Numbered from the stretch's first letter, positions 36,950 to 48,739 are shown. The stretch: 64,000 nucleotides of DNA from Nageia nagi (GCA_050084985.1 JBITNC010000002.1:21204001-21268000); one strand, 5' to 3'. Made by a program: numbers and translations. The notes: generated by a model not told the origin, from the letters alone.

Positions 36950-38600
36950 TTTAGGCAATGTCACCACTTCCAATTTCTTTCATAGGTACTCAAAAATTTC
37001 CTTAGGTAATGGTTTAGTAAAGATATATACTACTTTCTCTAATGTGGGAACAAATTTTAACTTTAACTCTCCTTCTACAACCTTTTCCTTTAAGAAATGG
37101 TACCGAATGTTAAAGTATTTTATTCTTGAATGCATGAACAAATTCTTGGAAATATTGATTGTACTTATGTTATCACACATAACTGAGATGGGATCAATGA
37201 TATTAATACCTAGATTCTTCATCATTTATTTCATCTATAAAACCTATGTACAACATGATGTTGTTGTTATGTACTCTACTTCCCATTGTGGACAATGATA
37301 TTGATTCCTATTTCTTTTTATGCCAACCAATAAGATTATTTCCCAAGTAAAATGTACTGCCATTGGTGCTCTTCCTATCATTTGCACACCCTATGCAATT
37401 TGCATCTAAGAAAGCAATGAGTGTGAAATCCTTCCCCTTGGGATACCATAGGCTATATTCCATTGTACCTTTGAGGTATCAAAAAATTTGCTTTATTGTT
37501 ATCACATGTATCTCCTTTGGATTCATTTGAAATCATGCAACCATGCATATGACTTGAAGTATGTTAGGTTTGGTAGCTATCATATACAATAGGCTTCCAA
37601 TCATTGACTTGTACATAGTTTGATCCACTGATGGGGACTTATCATCTTTGCTAAGCTTGTAATCTATCATAATAGGAATACTCATAGGCTTGCAATCCTC
37701 CATAGTGAACTTTTTCAACATCTTCTTTACATACTTGATATACAAAAGAAAAATACCATTCTTTAATTGATTAACTTTTAAACAAAGGAAATATGAAAGT
37801 TCATCTATCATTGACATCTCAAAGTCTATTTGCATCTAGTTAGCAAAGTCTTTGTATATTTCATCCTTGCTACCTCTAAAAATAATATCATCAACATAAA
37901 CCATAATGATAAATTGATAATTATTTTTAGATTTATTGTAGAGATTACTATCCACCATACCTTTTTTGAAACCTTGATGATGAAGATATGCATCAAGCCT
38001 AGAGTACCATGCTCAAGGTGCCTATTTTAAACTATAAAGTGCCTTTTTTAGTTTGCATACATATTTAGGTTCTCACTTACCTAAAATCCATTCATCTCCT
38101 CAATATAGACTTCCTCCTTAAGCTTTCCATTCAAAAATGTTGATTTTACATCAATCTAATAAACCTTGAAGTTCTTGTACATAGCCAAAGTAAGAAACAT
38201 GCGAATAGCCTCTAATCTAGCCATAGGAGAAATGGTTTCTTCAAAATCAATACCTTCAACCTGAGCATACCCTTTTCAAACCAAACTTGCTTCATTTCTT
38301 ATGATTTTATCATCTTCATTAAGCTTGTTATGAAAAAACCACTTGGTGCTAATCACATTTTTGTTCTTGGTCCTTGGTACCAACTCCCAAGTCTAATTCT
38401 TTTTAATCTGGTCTAACTCCTCATCCATTGCCTTGATCCAACTCTCATCCTAACTTGCCTCTATACCATTATTTAGTTCTATACTTGAAAAAAGGGAATA
38501 TGTTCTTATTGTTCTTCTCCTTTTTTGAACTCTAATATCTGGATCTCCAATTATTTGTTCACTTAGATGTTCTTTTTGTCATTTACTTGTTTTATGTTTT
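36950..38600 (-). pseudogene. copia reverse transcriptase and RNase H
   Basis: RT, right to left: EAIRMFLTLAMYKNFKVY, then IDVKSTFLNGKLKEEVYIE (about 38,100-38,200); MVYVDDIIFRG with the catalytic YVDD intact at 37,887-37,898; then 37,533-37,835 ELSYFLCLKVNQLKNGIFLL, KYVKKMLKKF, and PSVDQTMYKSMIGSLLYM. RNase H, 36,980-37,225: PISVMCDNISTINISKN, MHSRIKYFNIRYHFL, IFTKPLPKEIFEYL. These are close to SIRE-like copia pol. Stops and frame changes separate the blocks, so it is inactive, yet better kept than the gypsy host. Confidence 0.78.
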
Positions 38601-38699
38601 TGGTTTCCCTCCATTTCTAAATCATTGTGTGAGTCATCAAAGCCACTCTTTGGTTATTTTTATAGTTGTTTCTCTATATCATCTACCTTGATGTATTCT

Positions 38700-39570
38700 T
38701 TATAAACTAAAAAAATTTCATCATTTCCTTTTGGAGGTATTTGCATCTCATCAATCTTAACATTCGCACTCCCAACAATTTTCCTGAGTGTTTTGGTGTA
38801 ACACTTGTAAGCCTTGCTTTTTATTTAGTAACCAAGGAATATACCTTCATCCACTCTATCATCAAACATGCTAAGGTTTTATTCCATCCTCTTGATGTAG
38901 CACTTACTCCCAAAGACTTTGAAGTATCTTGTTGATGCCTTTTTACTAAACCATAACTCATAAGATGTCTTATTCTTGTGGGGCCTCAACTTACACCTAT
39001 TCTAAATATAAATCATTATGTGGACTACTTCTTTCCAAAACATATCAGCTATGTTGCTTTCTTTCAACAATGTTCATACCATTTCTTGAACTGACCTGTT
39101 GTTTCTTTCTATCGCAACATTTTATTGATGTGTCCTTATTGCAAAAAGTTATCTCCTAATACCATACTTGTGATAAAACTCATTGCAATTATCTGAAATA
39201 AAATCATCTCTTTTGTCTAATTTGATTCTCCTCCCAACCTAATTTTTTGCTTGATTCTTGAAGGTCTCAAATTTTCCAAGTGCTTCTAACTTGTGTTTCA
39301 TAAATAATATCCATCTCATCCTAGAATAATCATATATGCATAACATGAAGTAGTTATTCCTTTTATATTTTGCATCCTCATAGGACCACATAAATCAATA
39401 TGAACAAGCTCTTAGGGTTTGCTAGAATAATACTCCTTTGTCTTAAAAGTGAATCTAGTGAGCTTACCCTTTTGACACAAAGAACAAATACTATTTGGTG
39501 GTCTCTTGATGCTTGGAATATCTTGAATTACCCCCTTTGAACTAATTTTGACTAAGTTATCAAAGTTGAT
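38700..39570 (-). pseudogene. copia integrase
   Basis: Minus-strand segments: HINFDNLVKISSKGVIQDIP, ICSLCQKGKLTRFTFKTKE (C-x2-C of the zinc domain), ELVHIDLCGPMRMQNIKG (catalytic core start with its first Asp), then DGYYL and ENL...RIKQKI. The remainder through 38,700 encodes the C-terminal part with cysteine-poor, basic sequence and several stops. Integrase inserts the DNA copy into the genome. Confidence 0.68.
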
Positions 39571-39699
39571 GTGTCCAAGCCTCTTATTCCAAAGCCAATC
39601 TCATCCTCCTTTCTAAGTAAGTATGATCCCTCTAAAGTCTCTGTCAATGTATACAAATTTTCAAAATTCCTTATGCCAATTACTACCAATTTACCATTA

Positions 39700-40000
39700 T
39701 TTGCTCATTTGATCTTGTACCTTCACTTCTTAAAAATCACATCATGACCTCTATCACAAATCTAACTTACACTCAACAAGTTATGTTTTAGACCAATCAT
39801 AAATAAAATCTCTTTTGATCTAATTTTACCATCACTTATCTTCATTGTGCCTTTACTGACTATCTTTGCTCCATTATTGTTCCCAAATATGATCGAACCT
39901 CCTTCATATTGTTGCAACTTTTTAAATTCTTGTTTATCACCTATCATATGACTTGAGCATCCACTATCTAGTATCTATGGAGCTGGTTTATCCTATGCTT
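39700..40000 (-). pseudogene. copia protease
   Basis: The minus strand reads ILDSGCSSHMIGDKQEF at about 39,930-39,975, so the aspartic protease triad DSG is intact (39,960-39,968). It continues GGSIIFGNNNGAKIVSKGT and MIGLKHNLLSVS, the GLKHNLLS motif near the end of copia proteases. A stop immediately precedes ILDSG. The role is cleavage of the polyprotein. Confidence 0.72.
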
Positions 40001-41477
40001 TAAGAGTTATTTGTACTATTAAGGATTCTTTTACTTCTTTTGACTTTTCCTTCTCTTTTCATTCCTTCTTGATACCTATCTTGGTTTCCTATATTGTCTC
40101 TTCCTATTTGGTTTGTTGTACCTATCTCTCTAGAATCTTTCTATTTTGTCTCATGCCCTATAACTAAAAAATATCTTCATTGAAATTAATTTCAAGAGAA
40201 TGTACTCTTGAAATTTCTTACAATGTGACCATAGTTGTGACAATTATAACATTCTATAGCATAATTTATCAATGGTGCAAATGTATTTCTACTTGAGAAG
40301 TTTCTTGGACTTATATCATATTTGCACTTAGATATTTTATGTCCATACCCATTGCACTTAAAATAATAACCTGAAAAGGATTGAGTGAACCTAGGTTGTG
40401 GGCTTTTCCACATTGTAGTAGGTACCAGGAATCTTCTTCTCCTTTGATGTGCTACATGTGTGAATCCATCATTTTCCATATTCTTATCATTTCTAGTAGT
40501 ATTATTTTGCCTTGCATAAGATGGTTTTGCTTGATTGACCAATTTCTTTTTTTCCTCAATTTCTAATTTTTTATTTGTATCTTTAGAGGTCTTTCCTTCT
40601 TCAAAACCCATATAAAATTTAATATTTGGTGATCTTTGGCTCTTTATCATTTCATCTAACTTTAAGGATCCTCTCTTGATTTTATGATGCCCACTAACCT
40701 TATGACTCATCTCTTTCAATTGAAGACTCAACCTTGTAATCTTTGATTCCAATTTGTTGTAGTACACAACTTTGGTAGTGAGCTATTCTTCAATATTCTC
40801 TATTGTTTTTTGCATTTTTTCTAGTTGCACTTTTAAGCTTATGATGATTTCATTTGCATCATCACATTTTTAATAAGTTTTTCTATGCTTTTTCTTTTTT
40901 ATCTCTAATTCTTCTAGAGCTGTAATTAGTTCTCCTTCCAAATTAACTTCTGCTTCAATTTCTTCTTCCTTGATTTTCTTCTAATTTTTATTTTATTTCT
41001 AGTTTTTTATCTTCAAATGTATGAAGAGAGCTTTATCAAACTCTTTTTCTAAATCTTCATTTGAGCTAGATTTTTATGAACTAGTGTTCTTGGAAATAAA
41101 TCTTTTCTTCTTGAAATTACCTTTTTCTAAAATTTGATTTTGTCTTCTAGCTACTTTTCTCTCTGTACAAACTTTAATCATCTTGGTTCTTTTCTTTTCT
41201 TGGATATTTTGCTACAAAATGCCCTATGCCTCCATAATCAAAACATTAAAAAAGAAATTTTCCTTTGTATTTTTCTTTTCCCTTTTTCATCTTTCTAACA
41301 AAGTGCATTTCTAATTCATTTAAAGATTCTTCTAAATGTGATCCTTATTTTTCTTTTATATTTTTATTTGCTTTAAAAGTAGCTTCCCTATCTATGGATT
41401 TGGACTTACCTATTCTCATTTCATAGGCTATTAGTGAACCATGTATTTCATCCATACTAAAAGCATTTAAATATTTT
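40001..41477 (-). pseudogene. copia gag, C-terminal part with zinc knuckles
   Basis: The 191-codon frame 40,192-40,767 holds two knuckle-like motifs: YYFKCNGYGHKISKCKYD (first Cys lost) and CYNCHNYGHIVRNFK (last Cys changed to Phe). Upstream at 41,280-41,477 the minus strand reads DEIHGSLIAYEMRIG and KGSHLEESL-type text found in copia gag. A lysine/glutamate-rich linker with stops lies between. The gag is interrupted at 41,478 by the young element and its N-terminal half lies at 46,124-46,690. Confidence 0.7.
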
Positions 41478-41482
41478 GCTTC

Positions 41483-41791
41483 TGAGAGAACTATAATGTT
41501 CTATTTTACTCATCAAAATGAGTTACATATATAGGCTTTGTGAAAGCCATTACAAGACAAGCTAAATGGTTGAGATGCAATATTCTCACACCATAACAAA
41601 TATCACAAATAGCACACCTACGTGAACTACAAGACAATAAGTGATGCCTATCCTAACAAATAGGCTAAGCATGGAATATGGTCAACATAGACCAAGTATT
41701 CCTCACAAGCTAATAAATGGAAATACTCTTAATCCTAATTAATTAATCTATTAACTTAGGACTTAGGGATATGTAGGGTATAATTCCAACA
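41483..41791 (-). repeat. 3' LTR of the young element
   Basis: 309 bp, plus-strand ends TGAGAGAACTATAATG and AATTCCAACA. I compared it with 45,810-46,118 line by line and saw no difference. Confidence 0.9.
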
Positions 41792-41803
41792 TTCTCCCCT
41801 TTA
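41792..41803 (-). other. polypurine tract of the young element
   Basis: The minus strand reads TAAAGGGGAGAA directly before the 3' LTR. Confidence 0.8.
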
Positions 41804-41928
41804 ATGCTAAGTAACTCATGCAAGAGTTCTTAAGCATTACAAAGTTGAAAGAAACATAACCTTTTTCATTTCCTCCAATCATACAAAAGAAAATCAAAAT
41901 TTTCAAGAAATAAGTGTTGGCACTCCTT

Positions 41929-43869
41929 TCACGTGTTGTATGGAGTTTTCTTCATTGTTGTTGATGTTGCTCCTTCATTGAGTGCCTCCTTTTGTTGAGT
42001 AGCTCCCCCTTCAACAAAAGTCTCTATGGTCTTCAACAACCATATTCTCTCTTCTTCATGATCCTCAAACCATTCTTGTAGTGACATTCCATCAATGCTA
42101 TAAGTATTGGTTTTCAAGAACCAATCTCTCTCACAATGGTGTTTGAACCATTCTTTCATCTCTCTCTCATTTTTTATATGGTGTTTAAACCATGTTTGCA
42201 AGTAGTCATTTGCTCTTGCATTCATTACATCATAGCATACTCCACATGAGTATGTTCTCATCATTTCACAATAGTCATTATACCACACTACTCTCTCACA
42301 AATGTTTACACACACTTTGAGACAATACATAGCCACACATTGGCTAATTACATATGCAACCAAATGTTGCTCCTCACACAAAGTTTCACTCAAAAAATCA
42401 CACTTTACTAAGATTTTACAATCTTCATTTGAATCCATATGATCCAAGTTTTTCATCAATGTCTTCTCCCAAGGAAGACTCTTCAATGTTGTCTCCATGA
42501 TGCAATCTTCAAGCAATGCCTTGATAAGACATTCTCCTCCATTCTCCATAGCCTTCAAGCTATCCTTCACACATCTAATCAGCAAACATTCATTAGTAGC
42601 ATTAGCAAATAAGCTAAAAAATAAGAAATCATCTCCTCTAATGATGTTTTGGTGAGTAGATATCCACATTAATCTTTCCTTTGATGTTGCTTTTAAAGCA
42701 ATCATTTCTTCATTTATGATAAGGAATTCCCATGATTCCTCTTTGCATATTGTTGCCTTTATAAGACAACTCTCAAGATCTTTTGATGCCTCCATTTCAC
42801 CATGAAGTCCATCAATGGCTATCTCATTATCTTCTATCTCCTCCTTGAGATAGTCATCTTCATTCTCCACTCTTGATAAGTGGTCTTCTCCATTGAGGAT
42901 GAAGTTAATAGCCTTCATCTCATCTTTATCAATGATCTCTCTTGGATCATTATCCCATATTGTCTCCATAAGACAATCATCATGTTGTGCTTCCTCCATG
43001 AAGCATTCCTCATCTTCTCCTCTCTTCTCAACAAGAAGAAGATTCTCACATACACTCTCCTCCTTGAGAGTTTCTTCTTGGTGATCTTCACATTGGGTGT
43101 CTTCACCATCAACTTGAGCAATGGAATCATCATCCCATATGATTTGAGCCTTGTCTTCATTCACTCCATGTGAGTGAGTTTCAGCCATGGAACACTCCTC
43201 CTCAAGGGTGTCTTCATCTTGTTCTTTATCAAAAAAGAACTCTTGCCAACATTGGGTTGACTCCTCCTCATTCTCCATCATAAGAATGGGTTCACAATAT
43301 GCCTCTTCCACAAAGCATTCATCATCATATGGCTGAGATGGTGTCTTCAATGAACACTCTTCATGACATGCCTCCTCCATGAGACATTCTTCATAACAAG
43401 GCCAATCTAATTCCTCTCCAAGGAATTCTCCTTCATAGTTTTCATCATATGTGTCTTCATCATAAGACTCCTCTAAAAAACTTTCAAAGAAGCAAGGCTC
43501 CTCCTTGCTTACACAATCTCCATGATTGTCATCTTTGGCTTTATGGGAGTCCTCCTCACATCCATAAGCATATTCTAATGCTTTCCAAGCAATTTGGGCT
43601 ATTTTACATTTTGCAATGAGAGGTAAAATATTTGGTTTCATTCCTCTCCTAATATCTATAAGAGCTAAGCAATTTTCATATTGCTTCTCTTTCTTCTCTC
43701 TTTTCTCCTCTCCTTCAAGAGACTTCCAAGATGGAGGTTCATCATACCCATCTTCTATAATGCTCTAAAGGTCCTTAGCTTTGAGCAAAGTCTTCATTAT
43801 TATGCTCCACCAAGCATAATTTTCTCCATCAAACTTGGGCACCTCCAAGTGTTCATACATGGTGTCCAT
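41929..43869 (-). pseudogene. gag-acidic fusion frame of the young element
   Basis: 647 codons from an ATG at 43,869, interrupted once by TAG (43,765-43,767); downstream of it 570 codons from the ATG at 43,641 are open. Residues about 8-105 are copia-gag-like: LEVPKFDGENYAWWSIIM, KTLLKAKDL, then AKCKIAQIAWKALEYAYG. The TAG falls where a Trp is usual (DLW), so it may be a simple point mutation. From about residue 105 to 330 the protein is extremely acidic with repeated [DE]EC[LF][MV]EEA-type motifs (EECLMEEACHEEC, DECFVEEAYCE, EECFMEEAQHDDCLME). Near the C-terminus a Trp-rich repeat occurs about three times (LQTWFKHHIKNER, MKEWFKHHCERDWFLKT, LQEWFEDHEEERIWLLKT). There is no zinc knuckle or enzymatic motif. 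The function is unknown. It could be an expanded gag tail or a captured host fragment. Confidence 0.72.
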
Positions 43870-45795
43870 TTCTTCAAAAAACTTTCATTACTGTACAGAC
43901 CTTCGATGGGACAGTCATTAAATGGATGGCTTAAACTTATCCAAATTGGCTGAAATTTTTACAAGATGTTCTACACACCTATATCTATCTTCAGTCCAAA
44001 TTTCACCTGAAAATGAGCAATATATCAAAAGATATATGTGTTGCAAGTTGACTATTTTTTCCAGGCCTGTACACGTTTTTCTGATGACAATCTAATCTCC
44101 ACGTTAGGCTCTCCTCACAACTTCCTTGAGGTTTTGCTGGAAATGCTTCTATGTGGAATTTCACCTTTATATAGGCTATGAATGTATTTACAGTCTTGTC
44201 CACTAGATCTGCACCTATACTCTTCTCCTATTTAACAGGGTTGGATGCATGAAAAAATACAATATCTCTGTCCTCACACAAACTCCTCAACACACCCCTA
44301 GATATCAATAAGATATTATAAACAATGCTGGCAGAGAAGCAATACCAAGAGGATCTTACTGTTGAACATGTTGGCTGACCTACACTATCATGCTACACTC
44401 TACACAATGCGCAGGCCCTTTTTAATTGATCATACAGCAAGATGAAGTCACTCCAATACAGCTTTGTCTATCCCCAAGTGCATCAGCAGATCAAAGAGTT
44501 TAAGAGCAGCTTGTTGCAGCCTCCATGCTACCTACAAGCCTCTAACTTTGTCTAACATTAGCCTCATAGCCCCTCACAATCCTTAGCTACATGTCTCACC
44601 ATTTCATATCACGCAGCAACCTCTACATAAGACTGCACAACATTTTTCAAACACATAGCATCCCTTTTAATGGAACACACATCGCCTCTTTCAAGATATA
44701 CTCCATCCAACATTCGAGTTTATACTTCAACAAGGTATTTTATCAAATGACAGCAACTTGTAAAGGACAGCAACACTTCACGCCTCCTCCAGCTCCTTCA
44801 GCGCATGCACTACAGAGAGGGATCGGTTCGTATCCCTTCTCCTCATGCAAGCTTCACGCAAACTTCACGCACCATAGCATGCGAATGTTTCCTTCACGTG
44901 AACGTTTCCTTCACCATGTAGACCATATCAGTTCATACCTCCTCTGCGAGCAATGCACCTCCGCGAGCAACGCTACACTGCTTCTCCTCCGCGCGAGCTC
45001 CTTCACGCAAATGAAAGACTCCTTGTCCTCCTCCGCGCTATCTTCTGACCAGCCTCGTTCAGCAAAACGACTCCTTAGCAACATAGCACGATAATGTTTG
45101 TCTAGGGACATCTGCCTTTCTGATGAAGTTGGAGTACTCTCCCCTTCGTGATGGCCATCAGCAGGAGGCAGCTTTGAAAGAGCATTCTCTTCATCCAATC
45201 CGCTCACAACCCCTTGGCTCCTTCACAACCCCTTGGCTCCTTCAAGCACGTCTCCTTCGAGTCACAGCGAGCACGACTCCTCCGAGTGATTCGTTGTTCC
45301 TTCAACTCCTCCTCTGCGCAAGCTTCTGACCAAATGGTTTTCTCCTCCTCGCACATCACGTGAACATCTTCTCCTCACGTGAAAATGTTCTCATTCACGG
45401 ACTCAGGCAGAACGGACCCGACCCAGGACTCCTCTCATGACAGTAGTCCAAACAAATTAATTCACCTCCTCCAGCAACGTATTCCTCTTTGACCTCCGCC
45501 GCTTCTCAACGCATGCTCTCCTTTCTGCTGTGCATGGGTTTCCTTCAAACCTCATGCAACTATCTTTTCTCCAAGCAAATGTTTAGTCTATTTCAGATTC
45601 TCTTTCAATCTTTAAAATAGCAAACACTACTTCAGCTAACTCATGTAGCTTCTTTTCAGAGGCTTTGGATCTCACACTTGCAAGAATTTGATAAATTCTT
45701 TGCAATGCATCCACAAGCTCAATTGATGACAGTCCTTAGAGGAGCTTGATAAGATCCTTCAAGACTTCACCCACTCTAACCCAATAATCAAATCA
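43870..45795 (-). other. leader region of the young element, GC-richer
   Basis: 1.9 kb between the primer-binding site and the gag-acidic frame. The part 44,780-45,560 is far richer in G+C and CpG than the rest of the window and repeats short strings such as CTTCACGCA, CTCCTCCGCG and CTTCACGTGAA. Frames of 167 codons (44,591, plus) and 98 codons (44,911, minus) run through it but look like low-complexity products of this composition. It may be a packaging or leader region or a captured host fragment. Confidence 0.5.
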
Positions 45796-45807
45796 GCTCT
45801 GATACCA
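45796..45807 (-). other. perfect initiator tRNA-Met primer-binding site
   Basis: The minus strand reads TGGTATCAGAGC two bases after the 5' LTR, identical to the plant initiator tRNA-Met complement. Confidence 0.9.
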
Positions 45808-45809
45808 AT

Positions 45810-46118
45810 TGAGAGAACTATAATGTTCTATTTTACTCATCAAAATGAGTTACATATATAGGCTTTGTGAAAGCCATTACAAGACAAGCTAAATGGTTGA
45901 GATGCAATATTCTCACACCATAACAAATATCACAAATAGCACACCTACGTGAACTACAAGACAATAAGTGATGCCTATCCTAACAAATAGGCTAAGCATG
46001 GAATATGGTCAACATAGACCAAGTATTCCTCACAAGCTAATAAATGGAAATACTCTTAATCCTAATTAATTAATCTATTAACTTAGGACTTAGGGATATG
46101 TAGGGTATAATTCCAACA
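45810..46118 (-). repeat. 5' LTR of the young element
   Basis: 309 bp, apparently identical to 41,483-41,791; flanked on the right by target duplication GCTTC. Confidence 0.9.
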
Positions 46119-46123
46119 GCTTC

Positions 46124-46690
46124 TTCTATAGCAAAAGCTTTTGAATTAAATCTTTAAGGAAGTGAATGTAATACCTTTTTCATAGTGATTGAGTCTTCAA
46201 TATTTTCTTCAAGGCTACTAATTGCATTGATTACTTCATTGACCATGTATTCTTCTATGTTTTCATCTTCATTCATATTTAAACTCTCAAACTATGCTCG
46301 ATGAGTTTGAAGCTTAGCCTCCTTTATTTTTACATCTCCCTCATGAATATTTTTAGTTTATCCCATATGTTTTTTACCAACTCATAGTTCATCACTTTTA
46401 CCAACTCACTATCCACCATTCTATACATGATGGCATTCTTGGCCTTTAAGTTATTTTTATATACCTTCTTATCCACTGCATCTATAATAGGTATGGAAGG
46501 TCTGGTATAGCCATTTTTTGTGTCCTCTTAAATCTCATATCCCATGGCACTAAGATAAGCTTGCATCCTGAATCTCCAAAAAGCATAGTTAGTATCATTA
46601 AATAATGAAGCTTTATTTGAAGAGATCCCTTCAGTTGAATCCATTGTGTCATGTCCAAGATCTCCCTATTGGATTAATCTAAAATACAAA
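46124..46690 (-). pseudogene. copia gag, N-terminal part
   Basis: The minus strand reads MDSTEGISSNKASLFNDTNY then AFWRFRMQAYLSAMGYEI, the gag start of SIRE-like copia (SSNKAPLF.GTN..FW). NLKAKNAIMYRMVDSELVKV and IWDKLK follow. Stops interrupt it from EI onwards. It continues in the copia gag part at 41,477 once the young element is removed. Confidence 0.72.
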
Positions 46691-46693
46691 TTT

Positions 46694-46704
46694 TCTCTAA
46701 TACC
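46694..46704 (-). other. primer-binding site of the copia element
   Basis: The minus strand reads TGGTATTAGAG just after the 5' LTR, matching TGGTATCAGAG with one change. Confidence 0.75.
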
Positions 46705-46706
46705 AA

Positions 46707-48734
46707 TTATTGAACTTCATATGACACTGAGAGGAGGGATGAATCAATGTATCTAAAAACTAAATGCAAATTTTTCACCTTTGAAATTAAGATAATGCAA
46801 AATTGAAATCAAATGAGCAAGCACATCAAAAACAACACACAACACAAGATGTAGCAAGGTTCACCAGTTTGGATACATCCTCAAAAATGACTACTTGGAC
46901 TCCAATCCAAATCCAACCATAAAATGTTATAATGTTTTACAACACCCATTGAAAATAATGGCATTAACTACCCTATCATTATGTAACACCAACTACAAGG
47001 AACATCGAATTCTCTCACTAATTACCCACTTAATGAACTTAAATAAAGAAGATGAAGGATTGATTATCATTCATGCAAGATCCTAAATGATCTAGCTCAA
47101 AAACACTACCTCTACTCACTCTTCTATTTGCTCACTTTGTCTCATCAATACTCCACACATACTCTCAATTATTTCTACACACACACTTCTCACACTTGTC
47201 TAAAAAAATATGAAATGGATCTATAACACCTAGAATATTAAACATTGCCTTGTCATAAAGAAAAATTGAATCCCATTACTTATAAGATGCTCTTGACTCA
47301 TTGCATATGCTACTTTATGAAGATGAGACCCAATACCATGCACATAAGTAAACCAACTGTCAAAATGTGCATATTAAAAAACAATTCAAGCATTGACATG
47401 ATTATGAATATCAAGAGACTAGATCAGTTACTTCTTCAATTTGAAATATCTTCTTTCCAAAGGCTCTACCACCAAATCTATAGCTTCAATTATTCAATTC
47501 ATACTAAACAACTCTACACACATGTTAGCTAAAAATGCTTCAAAATGGACCTAGAAAATTTTGCTAAATTACTTGAGGGAATATACTTCACACACTGCCA
47601 ACACACAAACCTAGGAAACTCAAAATATTATTGAACTGGTTCATGAAAATACATCAATTGGATCCAAAATGCATTTTCCAATTCCATATGGCATGAAATG
47701 GTATTATGATATTTGCATAAGTATTGAATGATCATAAATAACCCATATTTGTTTTAGATATTCTCAAAAGGAAATAGTTTTCAAAAAAAACACCATATCA
47801 TAAAAATTCTCCAATCTAAAAATGGAAGGGCTATTTCATTTAACAAGAAATAAAACATATTCTCAAAAACTTCTTCACCCAACAGTCAAACTTGGTCCAA
47901 AAGTATTCAGCAACATGTCACTTAGAGAGAGAAAATAACTATACACAACAAGGATGCCTCAAAGAATCTACCATGTATCATAACTAGACTAGATGCATTT
48001 TGTTTAATGTTTCACAAGTTTCCTCAAAAACCATAGCAAGCATTTCATCAAACACATACCAAGCAACCTTGTTCACTGACTTCTAGACCTCAGATTAAGA
48101 TGAACCAAAAACCAAAGTTGTGAGATTTTTTATGTTGCGTACAAATATACAACTAGAAATCAAAGATCTCAACTCAAACTCATGGAATTTCTCTTTTTCT
48201 TTATTATCCCAAAAAGTGCACCAAATTGCAAAAAGTTATTAAGTGGCATTTTGTAACTTGAACCATTTCTTCCTTAGTTTTTTTCCTTGATCTAAAATAT
48301 GGATCAAATATTATTGGTATATAGTATTATATATGTTCTAAATTTTAGCCTTTGACTCATCATATTTTGCTTATAATTTGACTTGCAAGAAGCTAATTTC
48401 ACCTAAATTTTTGACTTCTCCAAAATCCACAAGAATGCCCAAAAATGAACCAACATGAAATTTGATCATTCCAATGTTGCACACAAGTTTCTTATCAATC
48501 CAAAAATTGATCAAAACCATATCTAGTTATTCATCATCTTCCATTTATGGTTTGGCCCCCTTGAGAGCTTTTGGTAACTCATAACAACTTTTGGTCCCTT
48601 TGTCGTTTTTGCATCTGAAAACTTTGCAAATCTTGTCAACATCATTCTTGTGACATGTGTAACCATGGATACCTTATGCACATTAATCTCTTTATGTTGA
48701 CAACAATGACAACACTATTGCACCATACTCAACA
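46707..48734 (-). repeat. 5' LTR of the copia element
   Basis: 2,028 bp partner of 34,760-36,727. The plus-strand start TGTTGAAC has become TATTGAAC; the end is CATACTCAACA. Scattered substitutions and small indels show the copia element is older than the one nested in it. Frames at 46,895 and 47,245 are LTR noise. Confidence 0.85.
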
Positions 48735-48739
48735 TACAC

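Larger units (their letters stand above)
41483..46118 (-). mobile_element. young non-autonomous LTR retrotransposon with gag-acidic frame
   Basis: 4,636 bp with LTRs 45,810-46,118 and 41,483-41,791, both 309 bp and apparently identical base for base. The target duplication GCTTC is perfect (41,478-41,482 and 46,119-46,123). The primer site is a perfect TGGTATCAGAGC on the minus strand (45,796-45,807). The polypurine tract is TAAAGGGGAGAA next to the 3' LTR. It encodes no protease, RT, RNase H or integrase, only one long frame (41,929-43,869). It is the most recent insertion of the nest and sits in the gag of the copia element. It must have used the machinery of another element, probably a copia type given its primer site and gag. 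Confidence 0.9.
34760..48734 (-). mobile_element. Ty1/copia retrotransposon with 2-kb LTRs, inserted in gypsy RT
   Basis: LTRs 46,707-48,734 (5') and 34,760-36,727 (3') on the minus strand. Target duplication TACAT (34,755-34,759) and TACAC (48,735-48,739), one mismatch. The primer site is TGGTATTAGAG on the minus strand (46,694-46,704). The polypurine tract is TAAAGGGGGAGAT, next to the 3' LTR (36,728-36,740). Order gag, protease, integrase, RT, RNase H. Without its own 4.6-kb insertion it would be about 9.3 kb. The long LTRs and domain similarities suggest the SIRE/Maximus side of copia (inference). It splits the gypsy pol between LLGFI- and YPKKVLAI-coding sequence. Confidence 0.85.

Noticed and set aside
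36927-37298. Plus-strand 123-codon frame
   Set aside because: Antisense to the copia RNase H, which has clear family motifs.
42880-43173. Plus-strand frames opposite the gag-acidic frame
   Set aside because: They are antisense shadows of the 570-codon open frame.
44591-45329. Frames of 167, 98 and 68 codons in the GC-rich leader
   Set aside because: Overlapping frames on both strands are all open, a sign of few AT-rich stops in GC-rich DNA; the products are low in complexity and no family is recognised.
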